59,825 bases of DNA, taken from contig OMZE01000041.1 in the NCBI GenBank assembly GCA_900315455.1, positions 1 to 59,825 on the forward strand, in the 5' to 3' direction. Below, one piece after another: positions 35,004 through 43,082 of the stretch (positions are counted from its first letter, which is position 1; every line of letters starts with the position of its first letter). The position numbers were made by a program, and so were the translations under genes. The notes under the pieces are model-generated. The model was not told where the DNA came from, did not search any database, and worked only from the letters and a program-made list of their open reading frames with translations. The DNA comes from an uncultured Prevotellaceae bacterium (lineage in GTDB: Bacteria; Bacteroidota; Bacteroidia; Bacteroidales; Bacteroidaceae).

Positions 35004-36068
35004 CTATTTGTTGATAATTTCCATTTGCTGGCGCACACTCTCCTCGTGCACGCTCTCGAACACCTTTTTCACGAACTCGGCACCCATGCCACAGAGCGAG
35101 CCCTGCGCACCGCGCTTGTCGAGGATTTCACCATAGCGGGCGGGCTGCAGCACGGTCATGTTGTGCTCTTTCTTATACTGTCCTATCTCGCGGCACACCC
35201 TCATACGCTTGGCAAGAAGGTCCATAAGTTGGTTGTCGAGTTCGTCGATCTGCTTTCTGAGTTCACGGATGTCCTCGGTGGTGAGTGTCTCGTCGCGGAT
35301 GACGAGCAACGAGAGGATATAGTCGAGCACGTCGGGGGTTACCTGCTGTGCGGCGTCGCTCCATGCTCGGTCGGGGTCGCAGTGCGACTCCACGATGAGA
35401 CCATCGAGTCCCAGGTCCATGGCCTGCTGGCAGAGCGGTGCCACCAGTTCGCGGCGCCCGCCGATATGGCTGGGGTCGCAGAGGATGGGCAGACTGGGAA
35501 TGCGGCGGCGCAATTCGATGGGTATCTGCCACATCGGCAGGTTGCGGTAGATTTTCTTGTCGTAACTGGAGAAGCCGCGGTGGATGGCAGCCAGGCGCTT
35601 CACACCAGCCTGGTTGATGCGCTCCAAGGCACCTATCCACAGTTCCAGGTCGGGGTTCACGGGGTTCTTCACCAGCACGGGCACGTCGACGCCGCGCAAC
35701 GAGTCGGCGAGGGCCTGCATGGCAAAGGGGTTGGCAGAGGTGCGCGCGCCAATCCACAGGATGTCGATGTCGTATTTCAGCGCAAGTTCCACGTGCTCGG
35801 GGGTGGCCACCTCGGTGGTGACGAGCATCCCCGTCTCGTTCTTCACCCTTTTCATCCAGGGCAGCGCCTTCTCGCCGTTGCCTTCGAATCCTCCGGGTTT
35901 GGTACGTGGTTTCCATACTCCCGCACGGAACATATGGCAACCTTTATGTGCCAGTTGTGTGGCGGTGGTCATCACTTGCTCCTCGGTCTCGGCGGAGCAT
36001 GGCCCTGCGATGACGATGGGTCGCTCATTGTCGCTGGGCAGGTTCAGGGGTTGAAGTTCCAATTCCAT
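35004..36068 (-). CDS. DAHP synthase-chorismate mutase fusion
   Basis: Bifunctional enzyme of 354 residues. Residues about 1-255 are a DAHP synthase (type I, KDO8P-like subfamily): IAGPCSAE (19-26), GVWKPRTKPGGFEG, WIGARTSANPF, LVKNPVN, CDPSHIGG. Residues about 265-354 are an AroQ-type chorismate mutase: LRKQIDELDNQLMDLLAKRM, then REIGQYKKEHNM. It catalyses the first step of the shikimate pathway and the chorismate-to-prephenate step. Fusion permits prephenate feedback on DAHP synthesis. Located between the aminotransferase and tyrA. Confidence 0.94.
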   Translation of the reverse strand: MELELQPLNLPSDNERPIVIAGPCSAETEEQVMTTATQLAHKGCHMFRAGVWKPRTKPGGFEGNGEKALPWMKRVKNETGMLVTTEVATPEHVELALKYDIDILWIGARTSANPFAMQALADSLRGVDVPVLVKNPVNPDLELWIGALERINQAGVKRLAAIHRGFSSYDKKIYRNLPMWQIPIELRRRIPSLPILCDPSHIGGRRELVAPLCQQAMDLGLDGLIVESHCDPDRAWSDAAQQVTPDVLDYILSLLVIRDETLTTEDIRELRKQIDELDNQLMDLLAKRMRVCREIGQYKKEHNMTVLQPARYGEILDKRGAQGSLCGMGAEFVKKVFESVHEESVRQQMEIINK

Positions 36069-36130
36069 TGTATATATTGTTTTTTTGTTTTATCCTATTG
36101 TCGGTTGATAAAGGTGAGACAGTTGGCAAA

Positions 36131-36161
36131 ATCTCAAATATCAAATATCAAATATCAAACC
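36131..36161 (-). repeat. Short-period repeat between aminotransferase and DAHP synthase genes
   Basis: AAATCTC, AAATATC, AAATATC, AAATATC, AAAC-type heptamers. It resembles the tracts in front of cobC and the Nudix gene. It sits in the 94-bp gap, upstream of the DAHP synthase start. Confidence 0.7.
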
Positions 36162-36162
36162 T

Positions 36163-37344
36163 TTACCACTCTATAGTCTCTATCCTCTTGAGTGCTTCTC
36201 TCATCTTGTCGTCCTTGGCACAGAGTGAGATGCGGATAAAGCGGTTGCCGTTGCTGCCGAAGATGAAGCCCGGGGTGATGAACACCCTTGCCTCGTGCAG
36301 CACGCGCTCGGTGAGTTGTTCCACTTCGTCGTATTTCTCGGGTATCTTTCCCCAGAGAAACATTCCCACCTGATTGGGGTCGAAGGTGCAGCCCAAGCGG
36401 GTCATGATGCTTTCGGCAATGGCGCGCCTGCGGCCATAGGTCTCGATATTGGCCTGTTGGTGCCATTCGTCGGCATTGGCATAGGCCTGGGCGGCAGCGA
36501 GTTGTATGCCGCGGAAAGTGCCGCTGTCGATATTGCTCTTCACCTTGAGAATCCACGAGATGAAGGTGGCGTTGGTGGCGCAGAGTCCCACACGCCATCC
36601 GGGCATGTTGTGGCTCTTGCTCATCGAGTTGAACTCGATGCAGCACTCCTTGGCTCCCGGCACCTGCAACAGCGACTTCGGATGGTGGTTGAGGATAAAC
36701 GAATAGGGGTTGTCGTTCACCACCACGATGCCATGGCGGCGTGCAAAATCCACCAGCCGCTCATAGGTCTCCATCCTCGCGTCGCCACCGGTGGGCATGT
36801 TGGGATAGTTGGTCCACATCAACTTCACCCCGCTGAGGTCCATTGCCTCCAACTCGTCGAAGTCGGGCTGCCACCCGTTGTCCTCACGCAGGTTGTAGTT
36901 CACTATCCTCGCGCCGAGAATCTTGCTGAGCGAGGTGTAGGTGGGATAGCCGGGATTGGGCACGAGCACACCGTCGCCGGGGTTGACGAATGCGAGGGTG
37001 ACATGGAGGATGCCCTCCTTGCTGCCAATGAGTGGCAGAACCTCTTTGGCAGGGTCGAGTGTCACGCCATACCACCGCTGATAGAAATCGGCCATGGCAC
37101 CGCGCAGTTCCGGTGTTCCCATCGTGGGCTGGTAGCCATGGGTGTCGGGGCGACGTGTCACCTCGCAGAGCGTCGTGATGGTTTTCTCCGAAGGAGGCAT
37201 GTCGGGACTGCCTATGGCGAGGCTGATGATGTCGCGCCCCTCGGCATTGAGGCGTGCCACCTCCTTGAGTTTACGGCTGAAGTAGTATTCCTGCACCAGA
37301 CTGAGTCTGTCGGCGGGCTGTATGCTAATTGGTCTGTCTTCCAT
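36163..37344 (-). CDS. PLP-dependent aminotransferase (class I/II), aromatic operon
   Basis: Type I-fold aminotransferase of 393 residues, likely transaminating phenylpyruvate and 4-hydroxyphenylpyruvate (or prephenate) to the amino acids. Seen: LAIGSPDMPPSEK near the start, NPGYPTYT, NYPNMPTGGDA, NDNPYSFIL, and the Schiff-base Lys in FNSMSKSHNMPGWRVG (about residue 243), then the C-terminal Arg in RISLCAK. Close relatives are annotated as LL-diaminopimelate aminotransferase, so the name by similarity alone would be unsafe; the operon position argues for the aromatic role. It overlaps pheA by 20 nt. Confidence 0.88.
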   Translation of the reverse strand: MEDRPISIQPADRLSLVQEYYFSRKLKEVARLNAEGRDIISLAIGSPDMPPSEKTITTLCEVTRRPDTHGYQPTMGTPELRGAMADFYQRWYGVTLDPAKEVLPLIGSKEGILHVTLAFVNPGDGVLVPNPGYPTYTSLSKILGARIVNYNLREDNGWQPDFDELEAMDLSGVKLMWTNYPNMPTGGDARMETYERLVDFARRHGIVVVNDNPYSFILNHHPKSLLQVPGAKECCIEFNSMSKSHNMPGWRVGLCATNATFISWILKVKSNIDSGTFRGIQLAAAQAYANADEWHQQANIETYGRRRAIAESIMTRLGCTFDPNQVGMFLWGKIPEKYDEVEQLTERVLHEARVFITPGFIFGSNGNRFIRISLCAKDDKMREALKRIETIEW

Positions 37345-38167
37345 TCTGGTATTCTCCTAAAATTTTCAGTTCTTTGGTCAGTGGGATAATGGCGTCGATG
37401 CTCTGACGGTATCGTGTGAGGTTGGTGTAGGTCACGTCGACGTAGAACAGGTACTCCCATTCGTGTCCGATAATGGGCAACGACTGTATCTTGGTGAGGT
37501 TGATGTTGTAGAACGAGAGGATGGTGAGCACCTTGGAGAGCGCGCCTTCCTCATGGGGCAACGAGAATACCAGACTCGACTTGTCGGTCTTTTCGAGCGA
37601 GCGGAGGAAGTCGGCCTTGCGGGGGTCGCACACCACAAGAAAACGGGTGAAGTTGTGCTTGTTGTCCTCGATGGAGTCTTCCAACACACGCATGCCATAG
37701 AGGCGGGCAGCGTCGGCACTGCAGATGGCGGCCTTGCCACGCAACTGCTTCTCCATGATTTCCTCGGCGGCGCCTGCCGTGTCAACGGTTTCCACGGCCT
37801 TCAGTTCAGGATGCTTGGCAAGGAAGCCACGGCATTGCATCAGTGCCACGGGATGGGAGTGAATCTCGTCGATGGTATCCCAGTCGTCGTCGGGCAGACA
37901 GCAGATGCAGTGGCGGATGTGCAACTTGTGCTCGCCCACTACCGTGGAGCCCGAGTCGCGCAGCAACTCGTAGTTATGCAGCAGACTGCCGGCGATGGTG
38001 TTCTCTATGGCGGTCATGCCGATGATGGTGGGGTCGTTGTGAATCTGGGCATACACCTCTTCGAAGGTAGCGCAGCAGATGAGTTGCACCTGCTCGCCCT
38101 CGAAATACAAATGGGCTGCCATGTCGTGGAAAGAACCGGGCTGGCCCTGGATGGCTACTCTCTTCAT
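37325..38167 (-). CDS. pheA: Prephenate dehydratase PheA
   Basis: Converts prephenate to phenylpyruvate, the Phe branch. 280 residues: catalytic domain (1-190) with IAIQGxPGSFH-like start (VAIQGQPGSFHD), IENTIAGS, and NFTRFLVV (the TRF motif, about residue 172); C-terminal ACT domain (about 198-275) with HEEGALSKVL, the site of Phe feedback. The usual ESRP ligand motif is KIQSLP here, so feedback may be altered. Monofunctional (no chorismate mutase, which is instead fused to DAHP synthase). First structural gene behind a Tyr/Phe leader peptide. Confidence 0.95.
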   Translation of the reverse strand: MKRVAIQGQPGSFHDMAAHLYFEGEQVQLICCATFEEVYAQIHNDPTIIGMTAIENTIAGSLLHNYELLRDSGSTVVGEHKLHIRHCICCLPDDDWDTIDEIHSHPVALMQCRGFLAKHPELKAVETVDTAGAAEEIMEKQLRGKAAICSADAARLYGMRVLEDSIEDNKHNFTRFLVVCDPRKADFLRSLEKTDKSSLVFSLPHEEGALSKVLTILSFYNINLTKIQSLPIIGHEWEYLFYVDVTYTNLTRYRQSIDAIIPLTKELKILGEYQNGRQTN

Positions 38168-38193
38168 ATTGTTCTTTTATAATAAACACAAAT

Positions 38194-38213
38194 CCCGCCT
38201 CTATTGAAGCGGG
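38194..38213 (-). terminator. Attenuator terminator upstream of pheA
   Basis: In minus-strand RNA, CCCGCTTC (38206-38213), AATA loop, GAGGCGGG (38194-38201) pair fully with one U-G; the plus-strand reading has an A-C mismatch, so it is built for minus-strand transcripts. It is followed by ATTTGTGTTT and lies about 26 nt before the pheA ATG. Confidence 0.8.
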
Positions 38214-38293
38214 AATCAGACTGTAGGCGCTCTGCCTGTATGTCGTTCGTTGAAGTCTACATGCCACTTCCCGCTTCGCAAGGGCTTGCAAAG
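38206..38293 (-). promoter_or_regulatory. Attenuator: 1:2 pause hairpin and 2:3 antiterminator
   Basis: Two mutually exclusive pairings are visible in minus-strand RNA. 1:2: CUUUGCAA with UUGCGAAG (38274-38293). 2:3: GAAGCGGGAA (38268-38277) with UUCCCGCUUC (38206-38215), ten perfect pairs, which would consume the 5' arm of the terminator. Region 2 lies in the last codons of the leader peptide. The design matches classic ribosome-stalling attenuators. Confidence 0.8.
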
Positions 38294-38337
38294 TAGAAAT
38301 AAAAGTAATAATAGGCATTGTAACTCTTCATGCTCAT
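38257..38337 (-). CDS. Tyr/Phe-rich leader peptide of the pheA operon
   Basis: A 26-codon frame starting at ATG 38337 reads MSMKS-YNAYYYFYFYF-ASPCEAGSGM-stop. Nine of eleven successive codons after MSMKS are Tyr (6) or Phe (3). It begins about 19 nt downstream of a good promoter and ends inside region 2 of the attenuator hairpins. Ribosome stalling on Tyr/Phe codons when those tRNAs are uncharged would block region 1 and let the antiterminator form. No free function for the peptide is expected. Inference from sequence layout; not known to me from any published Bacteroidetes example. Confidence 0.85.
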   Translation of the reverse strand: MSMKSYNAYYYFYFYFASPCEAGSGM

Positions 38338-38355
38338 CGTTTTTTGATACGGCTG

Positions 38356-38387
38356 CAAAAATATAACATTTTATTGTAACCCACAAA
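38356..38387 (-). promoter_or_regulatory. Promoter of the aromatic amino-acid operon
   Basis: Minus strand: TTTG (complement of 38384-38387), 20 nt, TATTTTTG (complement of 38356-38363). It matches the Bacteroidetes consensus at all eight specified positions, and would start the transcript near 38349, about 12 nt before the leader peptide ATG. Confidence 0.8.
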
Positions 38388-38532
38388 CATTTTGCTGTTT
38401 TTTTCACCGTTTTTGTTAAAAACAACTTCCATAAGCACCTTTTACGTGTCATTTTGAAGGATTAACCCGGCAATCTTCATCACTTCGATATTTCCATCCC
38501 GTCTTTCCCAACGAAGTTTCCCCCCATTAAAG

Positions 38533-38599
38533 CGAACACGGATAGACCGAATCTTCACGAATGATTTTTATTCGTATGAATTCGGCAGATTAGTGTTCG
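38533..38599. repeat. Palindromic intergenic element
   Basis: CGAACAC (38533-38539) and GTGTTCG (38593-38599) are inverted ends, with ACCGAAT/ATTCGG and ACGAAT/ATTCGT nested inside. It resembles the larger palindrome at 58693-58831, which has AACGAACACGAAT ends. Confidence 0.6.
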
Positions 38600-38668
38600 G
38601 GTAAAACACCTCATGCATGTTTTTTTGCAGTTTTTCATACTATTAATGATTTAATGCAGATTTTTTTT

Positions 38669-38676
38669 TATCTTTG
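38669..38676 (+). promoter_or_regulatory. -7 box before the cobalamin riboswitch
   Basis: TATCTTTG, a perfect -7 box, just upstream of the aptamer. No TTTG at the expected -33 distance, only a T-rich run. Confidence 0.55.
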
Positions 38677-38685
38677 CATTGCAAT

Positions 38686-38848
38686 TGGTTCACGATTCAT
38701 GTGATGAAAAGGGAATCGGGTGAGAATCCCGAGCAGTCCCGCTGCTGTGAGTCGTCCTTCCATGCGCCAACATCAAGCCACTGGCCCTACTGCCGGGAAG
38801 GCGTTGGCACACGACGACAAGCCAGAAGACCTACCGTTGCGTAATGTC
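38686..38848 (+). promoter_or_regulatory. Cobalamin riboswitch
   Basis: An AdoCbl-type aptamer is recognisable: GGTTCACGATTCATGTGATG, then GGGAATCGGGTGAGAATCCCGAGC (paired arms CGGG..CCCG) and AGTCCCGCTGCTGTGAG, then the B12-box region AGCCACTGGCCC (38775-38786) followed by GGGAAGGCG and the closing GCCAGAAGACC (38821-38831). It precedes btuB by about 40 nt and should shut off the whole uptake operon when cobalamin is plentiful. Confidence 0.92.
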
Positions 38849-38849
38849 T

Positions 38850-38872
38850 CACTGCCACGATGTATGGCAGTG
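38850..38872 (+). promoter_or_regulatory. Expression-platform hairpin before btuB
   Basis: CACTGCCA (38850-38857), 7-nt loop, TGGCAGTG (38865-38872): a perfect 8-bp stem between the aptamer and the btuB start at 38890. There is no T-run, which favours translational rather than transcriptional control. Confidence 0.6.
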
Positions 38873-38889
38873 CAGCAACCAATAGACGA

Positions 38890-40890
38890 ATGAAGCGAAT
38901 CTGCATGGCATTCCTGCTGGGTATGGCAATGACCTTTGCCTATGCCCAGAGCGATACCGGGAGCGACAGCATCCGGCATCTCGACGAGGTGGTGGTGACC
39001 TCGAAACTCACCTTCCGCGAGGTCATCCCCTCGCAGAAAATGAGCGGTGAGCAACTCGAGAAACTCAACACCCACTCCGTGGCAGATGCCCTGCGCTATT
39101 TCTCCGGCCTTCAACTGAAAGACTACGGCGGCGTGGGCGGCATCAAGACCGTCAACATCCGCAGCATGGGCACCAACCACCTCGGCATCTACTACGACGG
39201 CGTGGAATTGGGCAATGCCCAGAACGGACAGATAGACCTGGGGCAGTTCTCGCTCGACAACGTCGACGAGGTGACGCTCTACAACGGTCAGAAGAGCGCT
39301 ATCTTCCAGACAGCCAGCGACTTCGGCAACGCCGGGTCGGTATATATCCGCACCCACCGCCCCTGGTTCTCCTACGGCGAGACCCACCACCTGAAGGCAA
39401 GCGTGAAATACGGGTCGAGCGACATGATACGTCTATCCGGCCTCTACGAACAGAAACTGAACGACGACCTCAGCCTGTCGCTGAGTGCCGGATTCCTCAA
39501 CGCCAGCGGGAAGTACAAGTTCAGGTACCGCCGTGTGAACATCGACGGCACTACGGCATGGGATACCACCGCCGTGCGCCAGAACGGCGACATCCACGCC
39601 GAGCGCGCCGAAGTGAATCTGCACGGCGTCATCCCCGAGGGCTATTGGTATGTGAAAGGCTATCTCTACAACTCAGAGCGTGGCATCCCCGGCGCCATTG
39701 TGAACAACGTGTGGCACCGCGGCGAACGGCAGTGGGACCTCAACAACTTCTACCAGGCAGCATGGCAGAAAAGTTTCACCCCACGCTTCAGCAGCCGCGC
39801 GATGGCGAAGTTCGCCTACTACCGCACCCACTACGAGAACCGCGACTCCACCCAACTGCCCGTCGACAACCGCTACTGGCAACAAGAGTTCTACTTCACC
39901 ACCTCACACGTGTATGAAATCCTTCCTCTCTGGAGCGCCTCGCTGAGTTATGACCTGCGGTGGAACAAACTCAATGCCGACATCTACAACTTCGCCTACC
40001 CCACCCGCTGGTCGAACCTCGTCTCCATCGCCACCGCCGTAGACTACTCACGGGTGAAGATTCAGGCGAGCATCCTCCTCTCGATGATCAAGGACCGCAC
40101 ACGCGCAGGCGGCAGCCAACCCCTGCTCAGTCGCTGGACACCTGCCGTCTTTGCCAATTTCTACCCTCTGCGGGGCAAGATGCTGTCGCTGCGGGCATTC
40201 ATGAAACGGAGTTTCCGCATGCCTACCTTCAACGACCTCTACTATACCGACATGGGCAATGCCATGCTGCGCCCCGAGACCGCCACGCAGTATGACGTGG
40301 GACTAGTACTCAACAAGTCGTGGACAACAGGCATCGTGCGCCATGTGGGCGTACAGGCCGACGGCTACTACAACACCGTGAAAGACAAGATTGTGGCATA
40401 CCCCAAGGGACAGCAGTTCCGTTGGACGATGCTCAACCTCGGCAAGGTGCACATCAAGGGTGTAGACATAGAAGCAGAGGCCGACTTCCAGCCGTTGCGC
40501 GACCTCACCCTCACCGGGCGCATACAGTATACCTATCAGGATGCCCGCGACGTCACCGACCCTGCCACACCCTACTACCATGACCAGATACCCTACATAC
40601 CCTGGCACAGCGGTTCGGCCATCGTGGGACTGTCGTACAAGGGCTGGGACCTGAACTACAGTTTCATCTATGCCGGCGAGCGCTACAACGAGCAGGAAAA
40701 CATCGTCTACAACCACATGGAACCCTGGTATACCAACGACCTCAGTCTGATGTACCGGTGGAAATGGGGCAAGATGTCGTGGAAGGCAACCCTCGAGGTG
40801 AACAACCTGCTCGACCAAGACTACGACGTGATAGTGAACTACCCAATGCCCAAGCGCAACTACAACGTCTCGTTGGTTATTGAATATTGA
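38890..40890 (+). CDS. btuB: TonB-dependent cobalamin/corrinoid receptor BtuB
   Basis: Outer-membrane active transporter for corrinoids. 666 residues: signal peptide (1-20, ending FAYAQ), TonB-box-like LDEVVVTSK (about 30-38), plug domain (to about 160) with NIRSMGTNHLGIYYDGV and LYNGQKSAIFQ, then a beta barrel ending in the C-terminal aromatic NYNVSLVIEY. ATG 38890 starts the signal peptide; an in-frame ATG ten codons earlier overlaps the expression-platform hairpin. Under the riboswitch at 38686. Two surface-protein genes follow at short spacing. Confidence 0.93.
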   Translation: MKRICMAFLLGMAMTFAYAQSDTGSDSIRHLDEVVVTSKLTFREVIPSQKMSGEQLEKLNTHSVADALRYFSGLQLKDYGGVGGIKTVNIRSMGTNHLGIYYDGVELGNAQNGQIDLGQFSLDNVDEVTLYNGQKSAIFQTASDFGNAGSVYIRTHRPWFSYGETHHLKASVKYGSSDMIRLSGLYEQKLNDDLSLSLSAGFLNASGKYKFRYRRVNIDGTTAWDTTAVRQNGDIHAERAEVNLHGVIPEGYWYVKGYLYNSERGIPGAIVNNVWHRGERQWDLNNFYQAAWQKSFTPRFSSRAMAKFAYYRTHYENRDSTQLPVDNRYWQQEFYFTTSHVYEILPLWSASLSYDLRWNKLNADIYNFAYPTRWSNLVSIATAVDYSRVKIQASILLSMIKDRTRAGGSQPLLSRWTPAVFANFYPLRGKMLSLRAFMKRSFRMPTFNDLYYTDMGNAMLRPETATQYDVGLVLNKSWTTGIVRHVGVQADGYYNTVKDKIVAYPKGQQFRWTMLNLGKVHIKGVDIEAEADFQPLRDLTLTGRIQYTYQDARDVTDPATPYYHDQIPYIPWHSGSAIVGLSYKGWDLNYSFIYAGERYNEQENIVYNHMEPWYTNDLSLMYRWKWGKMSWKATLEVNNLLDQDYDVIVNYPMPKRNYNVSLVIEY

Positions 40891-40988
40891 ATATTGAAAA
40901 TTGGCCTTCGGCCGAATATCGGCTGCGCCTCAGCATAAGAACAAGTTCTTCTGCATTCGGCTTGCACGACATTTGAAATAATTATAGA

Positions 40989-43019
40989 ATGAAGTTGAAG
41001 ACAAATACCATACTCTGGATAGCCATCATCACGGCATTGCTCTCTTCGTGCCGCGACGATGTGGTGGTGGTATACCCCACCCACGACCCTACGGGCGACA
41101 CCAGCGGGGGCGAATATGCCGGACTCTACGTGCTCAACGAGGGCAACATGGGTTCCAACAAATGCACCCTCGACTACCTCGACCTCGCCACCGGCGTCTA
41201 TTCGCGCAACATCTACCCCTCGCGCAACCCCAACCAGGTGATGGAACTCGGCGATGTGGGCAACGACATCAAAATCTACGGCAGCAGCCTATGGATGGTG
41301 GTGAACATGTCGAACAAGGTAGAGGTGGCCAATGCCTCCACTGCCATCAGCCGTGGGCATGTAGACATCCCCAACTGCCGCTCCCTGGCCTTCGACGGGC
41401 GCTATGCCTACGTGAGTTCGTATGTGGGAGAAATCAATGCCGAGTCGGTGGTCGGCGGTGTGTATAAGGTAGACACCACCACGCTACAGGTAGTGGGGAA
41501 GGTGAACGTGGGCTACCAGCCCGACGAACTCGCCGTGGTAGACGGCAAACTCTACGTCGCCAACAGCGGCGGCTATCAGGCCATCCACGGCAAAGGCTAC
41601 GACCGACGGGTGAGCGTCATCGACCTCGCCACTTTCACCCACCAGTATGACATCAACGTGGCACCCAACCTCGCCCTCATCCGTGCCGACCGCCACGGAC
41701 GGCTGTGGGTGGCGTCGCGCGGCGACTACCTCACCACGCCCTCACGACTCTACCTGCTCGAGAAGAATGCCAACGGATGGATGGCAGTGGCCGACTCGCT
41801 CAACATCGCTGTCAGCGGCATGTGCCTCTTCGGCGACTCCATCTATTTCTATGGCGGCAACGCCTCCGCACAAGGACAATACACCGGCACCCTCGGCATC
41901 ATCGACATGAAGAGCCGCCGCGTGGTGAACGACCACCTCGTCACGCCACCTGCCGACAACCCCTTCAAGACCCCTTACGGCATCATGGTGAACCCCGCCA
42001 ACCGCGATATCTACGTGACCGATGCCACCAACTACGTGTCGAGCGGAAAACTCTACTGCTTCGACCGCGACGGTCAGTTCAAATGGGTGACATGGACCGG
42101 TGACATCCCCGGCCACCTCGCCCTCGTGCCCCACGACCTAAAAGCCCCCGCTTTCCCGGAGAGAGACCCCACCGCCACCTACAGCCAGTATATCCTGGCC
42201 GTTGACGAGTACATGCCGGCACCGGGACAGTTTGTCAACACCATGCCGGAATACACCGACGGCGACACCCCTGCCACCATGGCAGCCAAATGCACCGAGG
42301 CCATCGGCGGCAACAACGGCGGACTGGTGACACTGGGCGGCTACGGCGGCTACATCACCTTCCACTTCGACCACAGCATCGCCAACCTTCCCGGCCAGCG
42401 CGACATCTACATCAAGGGCAACACCTACGACGGCAACAGCGAGCCCGGCATCGTGATGGTGTCGCAAGACCTCAACCACAACGGCATCGCCGACGACCCG
42501 TGGTACGAGATTGCCGGCAGTGCCGACACCGACAGCGCCTCGCTGATGGTCTACGACTACGAAATCACCTACACCCCCAGTGCGCTTGCCGACATCCCCT
42601 GGACCGACAACCTCGGAAGACACGGCGTGGTGGAGCGCAACACCTTCCACACCCAGGAGTACTTCCCGCTGTGGGTGAACGGTCCGCTCACCTTCCGGGG
42701 TACCCTGCTGCCCAAAAATGCCACCAACCAAGGGCAGAACGGCACACAGTACTGGGTGCTCAGCGCCCTGCGCTACGGCTATGCTGACAACGCGCCCAAC
42801 ACCGACATCGAAGCCTGCAGCATCGACATAGGATGGGCGGTGGACAGCCGTCGCCAACCCGTGGCGCTCGACTACATCGACTTCGTGCGTGTCTATAGCG
42901 GAGAAAACCAGCAATGCGGTTGGATAGGAGAGACATCCACCGAAGTAGGCGGTGCCGAAGACCTGCACCTGGAAGCATCACTCGATGCCGAGGCACGACG
43001 GAAGGGCACTGCCAAATAA
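40989..43019 (+). CDS. Surface lipoprotein with BtuG-like propeller plus extra domain
   Basis: A 676-residue lipoprotein (lipobox LLSSC, Cys21). Residues about 40-390 are a beta-propeller of the YncE type with repeated blade phrases (GLYVLNEGNMGS, YAYVSSYVGE, LYVANSGG, IYVTDATN), the architecture of BtuG, a high-affinity cobalamin-binding partner of BtuB in Bacteroides. Residues about 395-676 form a second domain with AIGGNNGGLVTLGGYGGYITFHFDH and a calcium-like loop DLNHNGIADD. Bacteroides BtuG, as I know it, is the propeller alone, so the added domain is notable. Corrinoid binding is inferred from context and fold. It ends KGTAK. Confidence 0.8.
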   Translation: MKLKTNTILWIAIITALLSSCRDDVVVVYPTHDPTGDTSGGEYAGLYVLNEGNMGSNKCTLDYLDLATGVYSRNIYPSRNPNQVMELGDVGNDIKIYGSSLWMVVNMSNKVEVANASTAISRGHVDIPNCRSLAFDGRYAYVSSYVGEINAESVVGGVYKVDTTTLQVVGKVNVGYQPDELAVVDGKLYVANSGGYQAIHGKGYDRRVSVIDLATFTHQYDINVAPNLALIRADRHGRLWVASRGDYLTTPSRLYLLEKNANGWMAVADSLNIAVSGMCLFGDSIYFYGGNASAQGQYTGTLGIIDMKSRRVVNDHLVTPPADNPFKTPYGIMVNPANRDIYVTDATNYVSSGKLYCFDRDGQFKWVTWTGDIPGHLALVPHDLKAPAFPERDPTATYSQYILAVDEYMPAPGQFVNTMPEYTDGDTPATMAAKCTEAIGGNNGGLVTLGGYGGYITFHFDHSIANLPGQRDIYIKGNTYDGNSEPGIVMVSQDLNHNGIADDPWYEIAGSADTDSASLMVYDYEITYTPSALADIPWTDNLGRHGVVERNTFHTQEYFPLWVNGPLTFRGTLLPKNATNQGQNGTQYWVLSALRYGYADNAPNTDIEACSIDIGWAVDSRRQPVALDYIDFVRVYSGENQQCGWIGETSTEVGGAEDLHLEASLDAEARRKGTAK

Positions 43020-43082
43020 AACCGACACAGTAAACGGAAAATACCAATATCAATCATATTCATTCACAAAAACTGATACGTT

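Noticed and set aside
36163-37344. Naming the aromatic-operon aminotransferase as LL-diaminopimelate aminotransferase
   Set aside because: Sequence similarity could suggest it, but the gene is inside the Phe/Tyr operon; I keep the general name.
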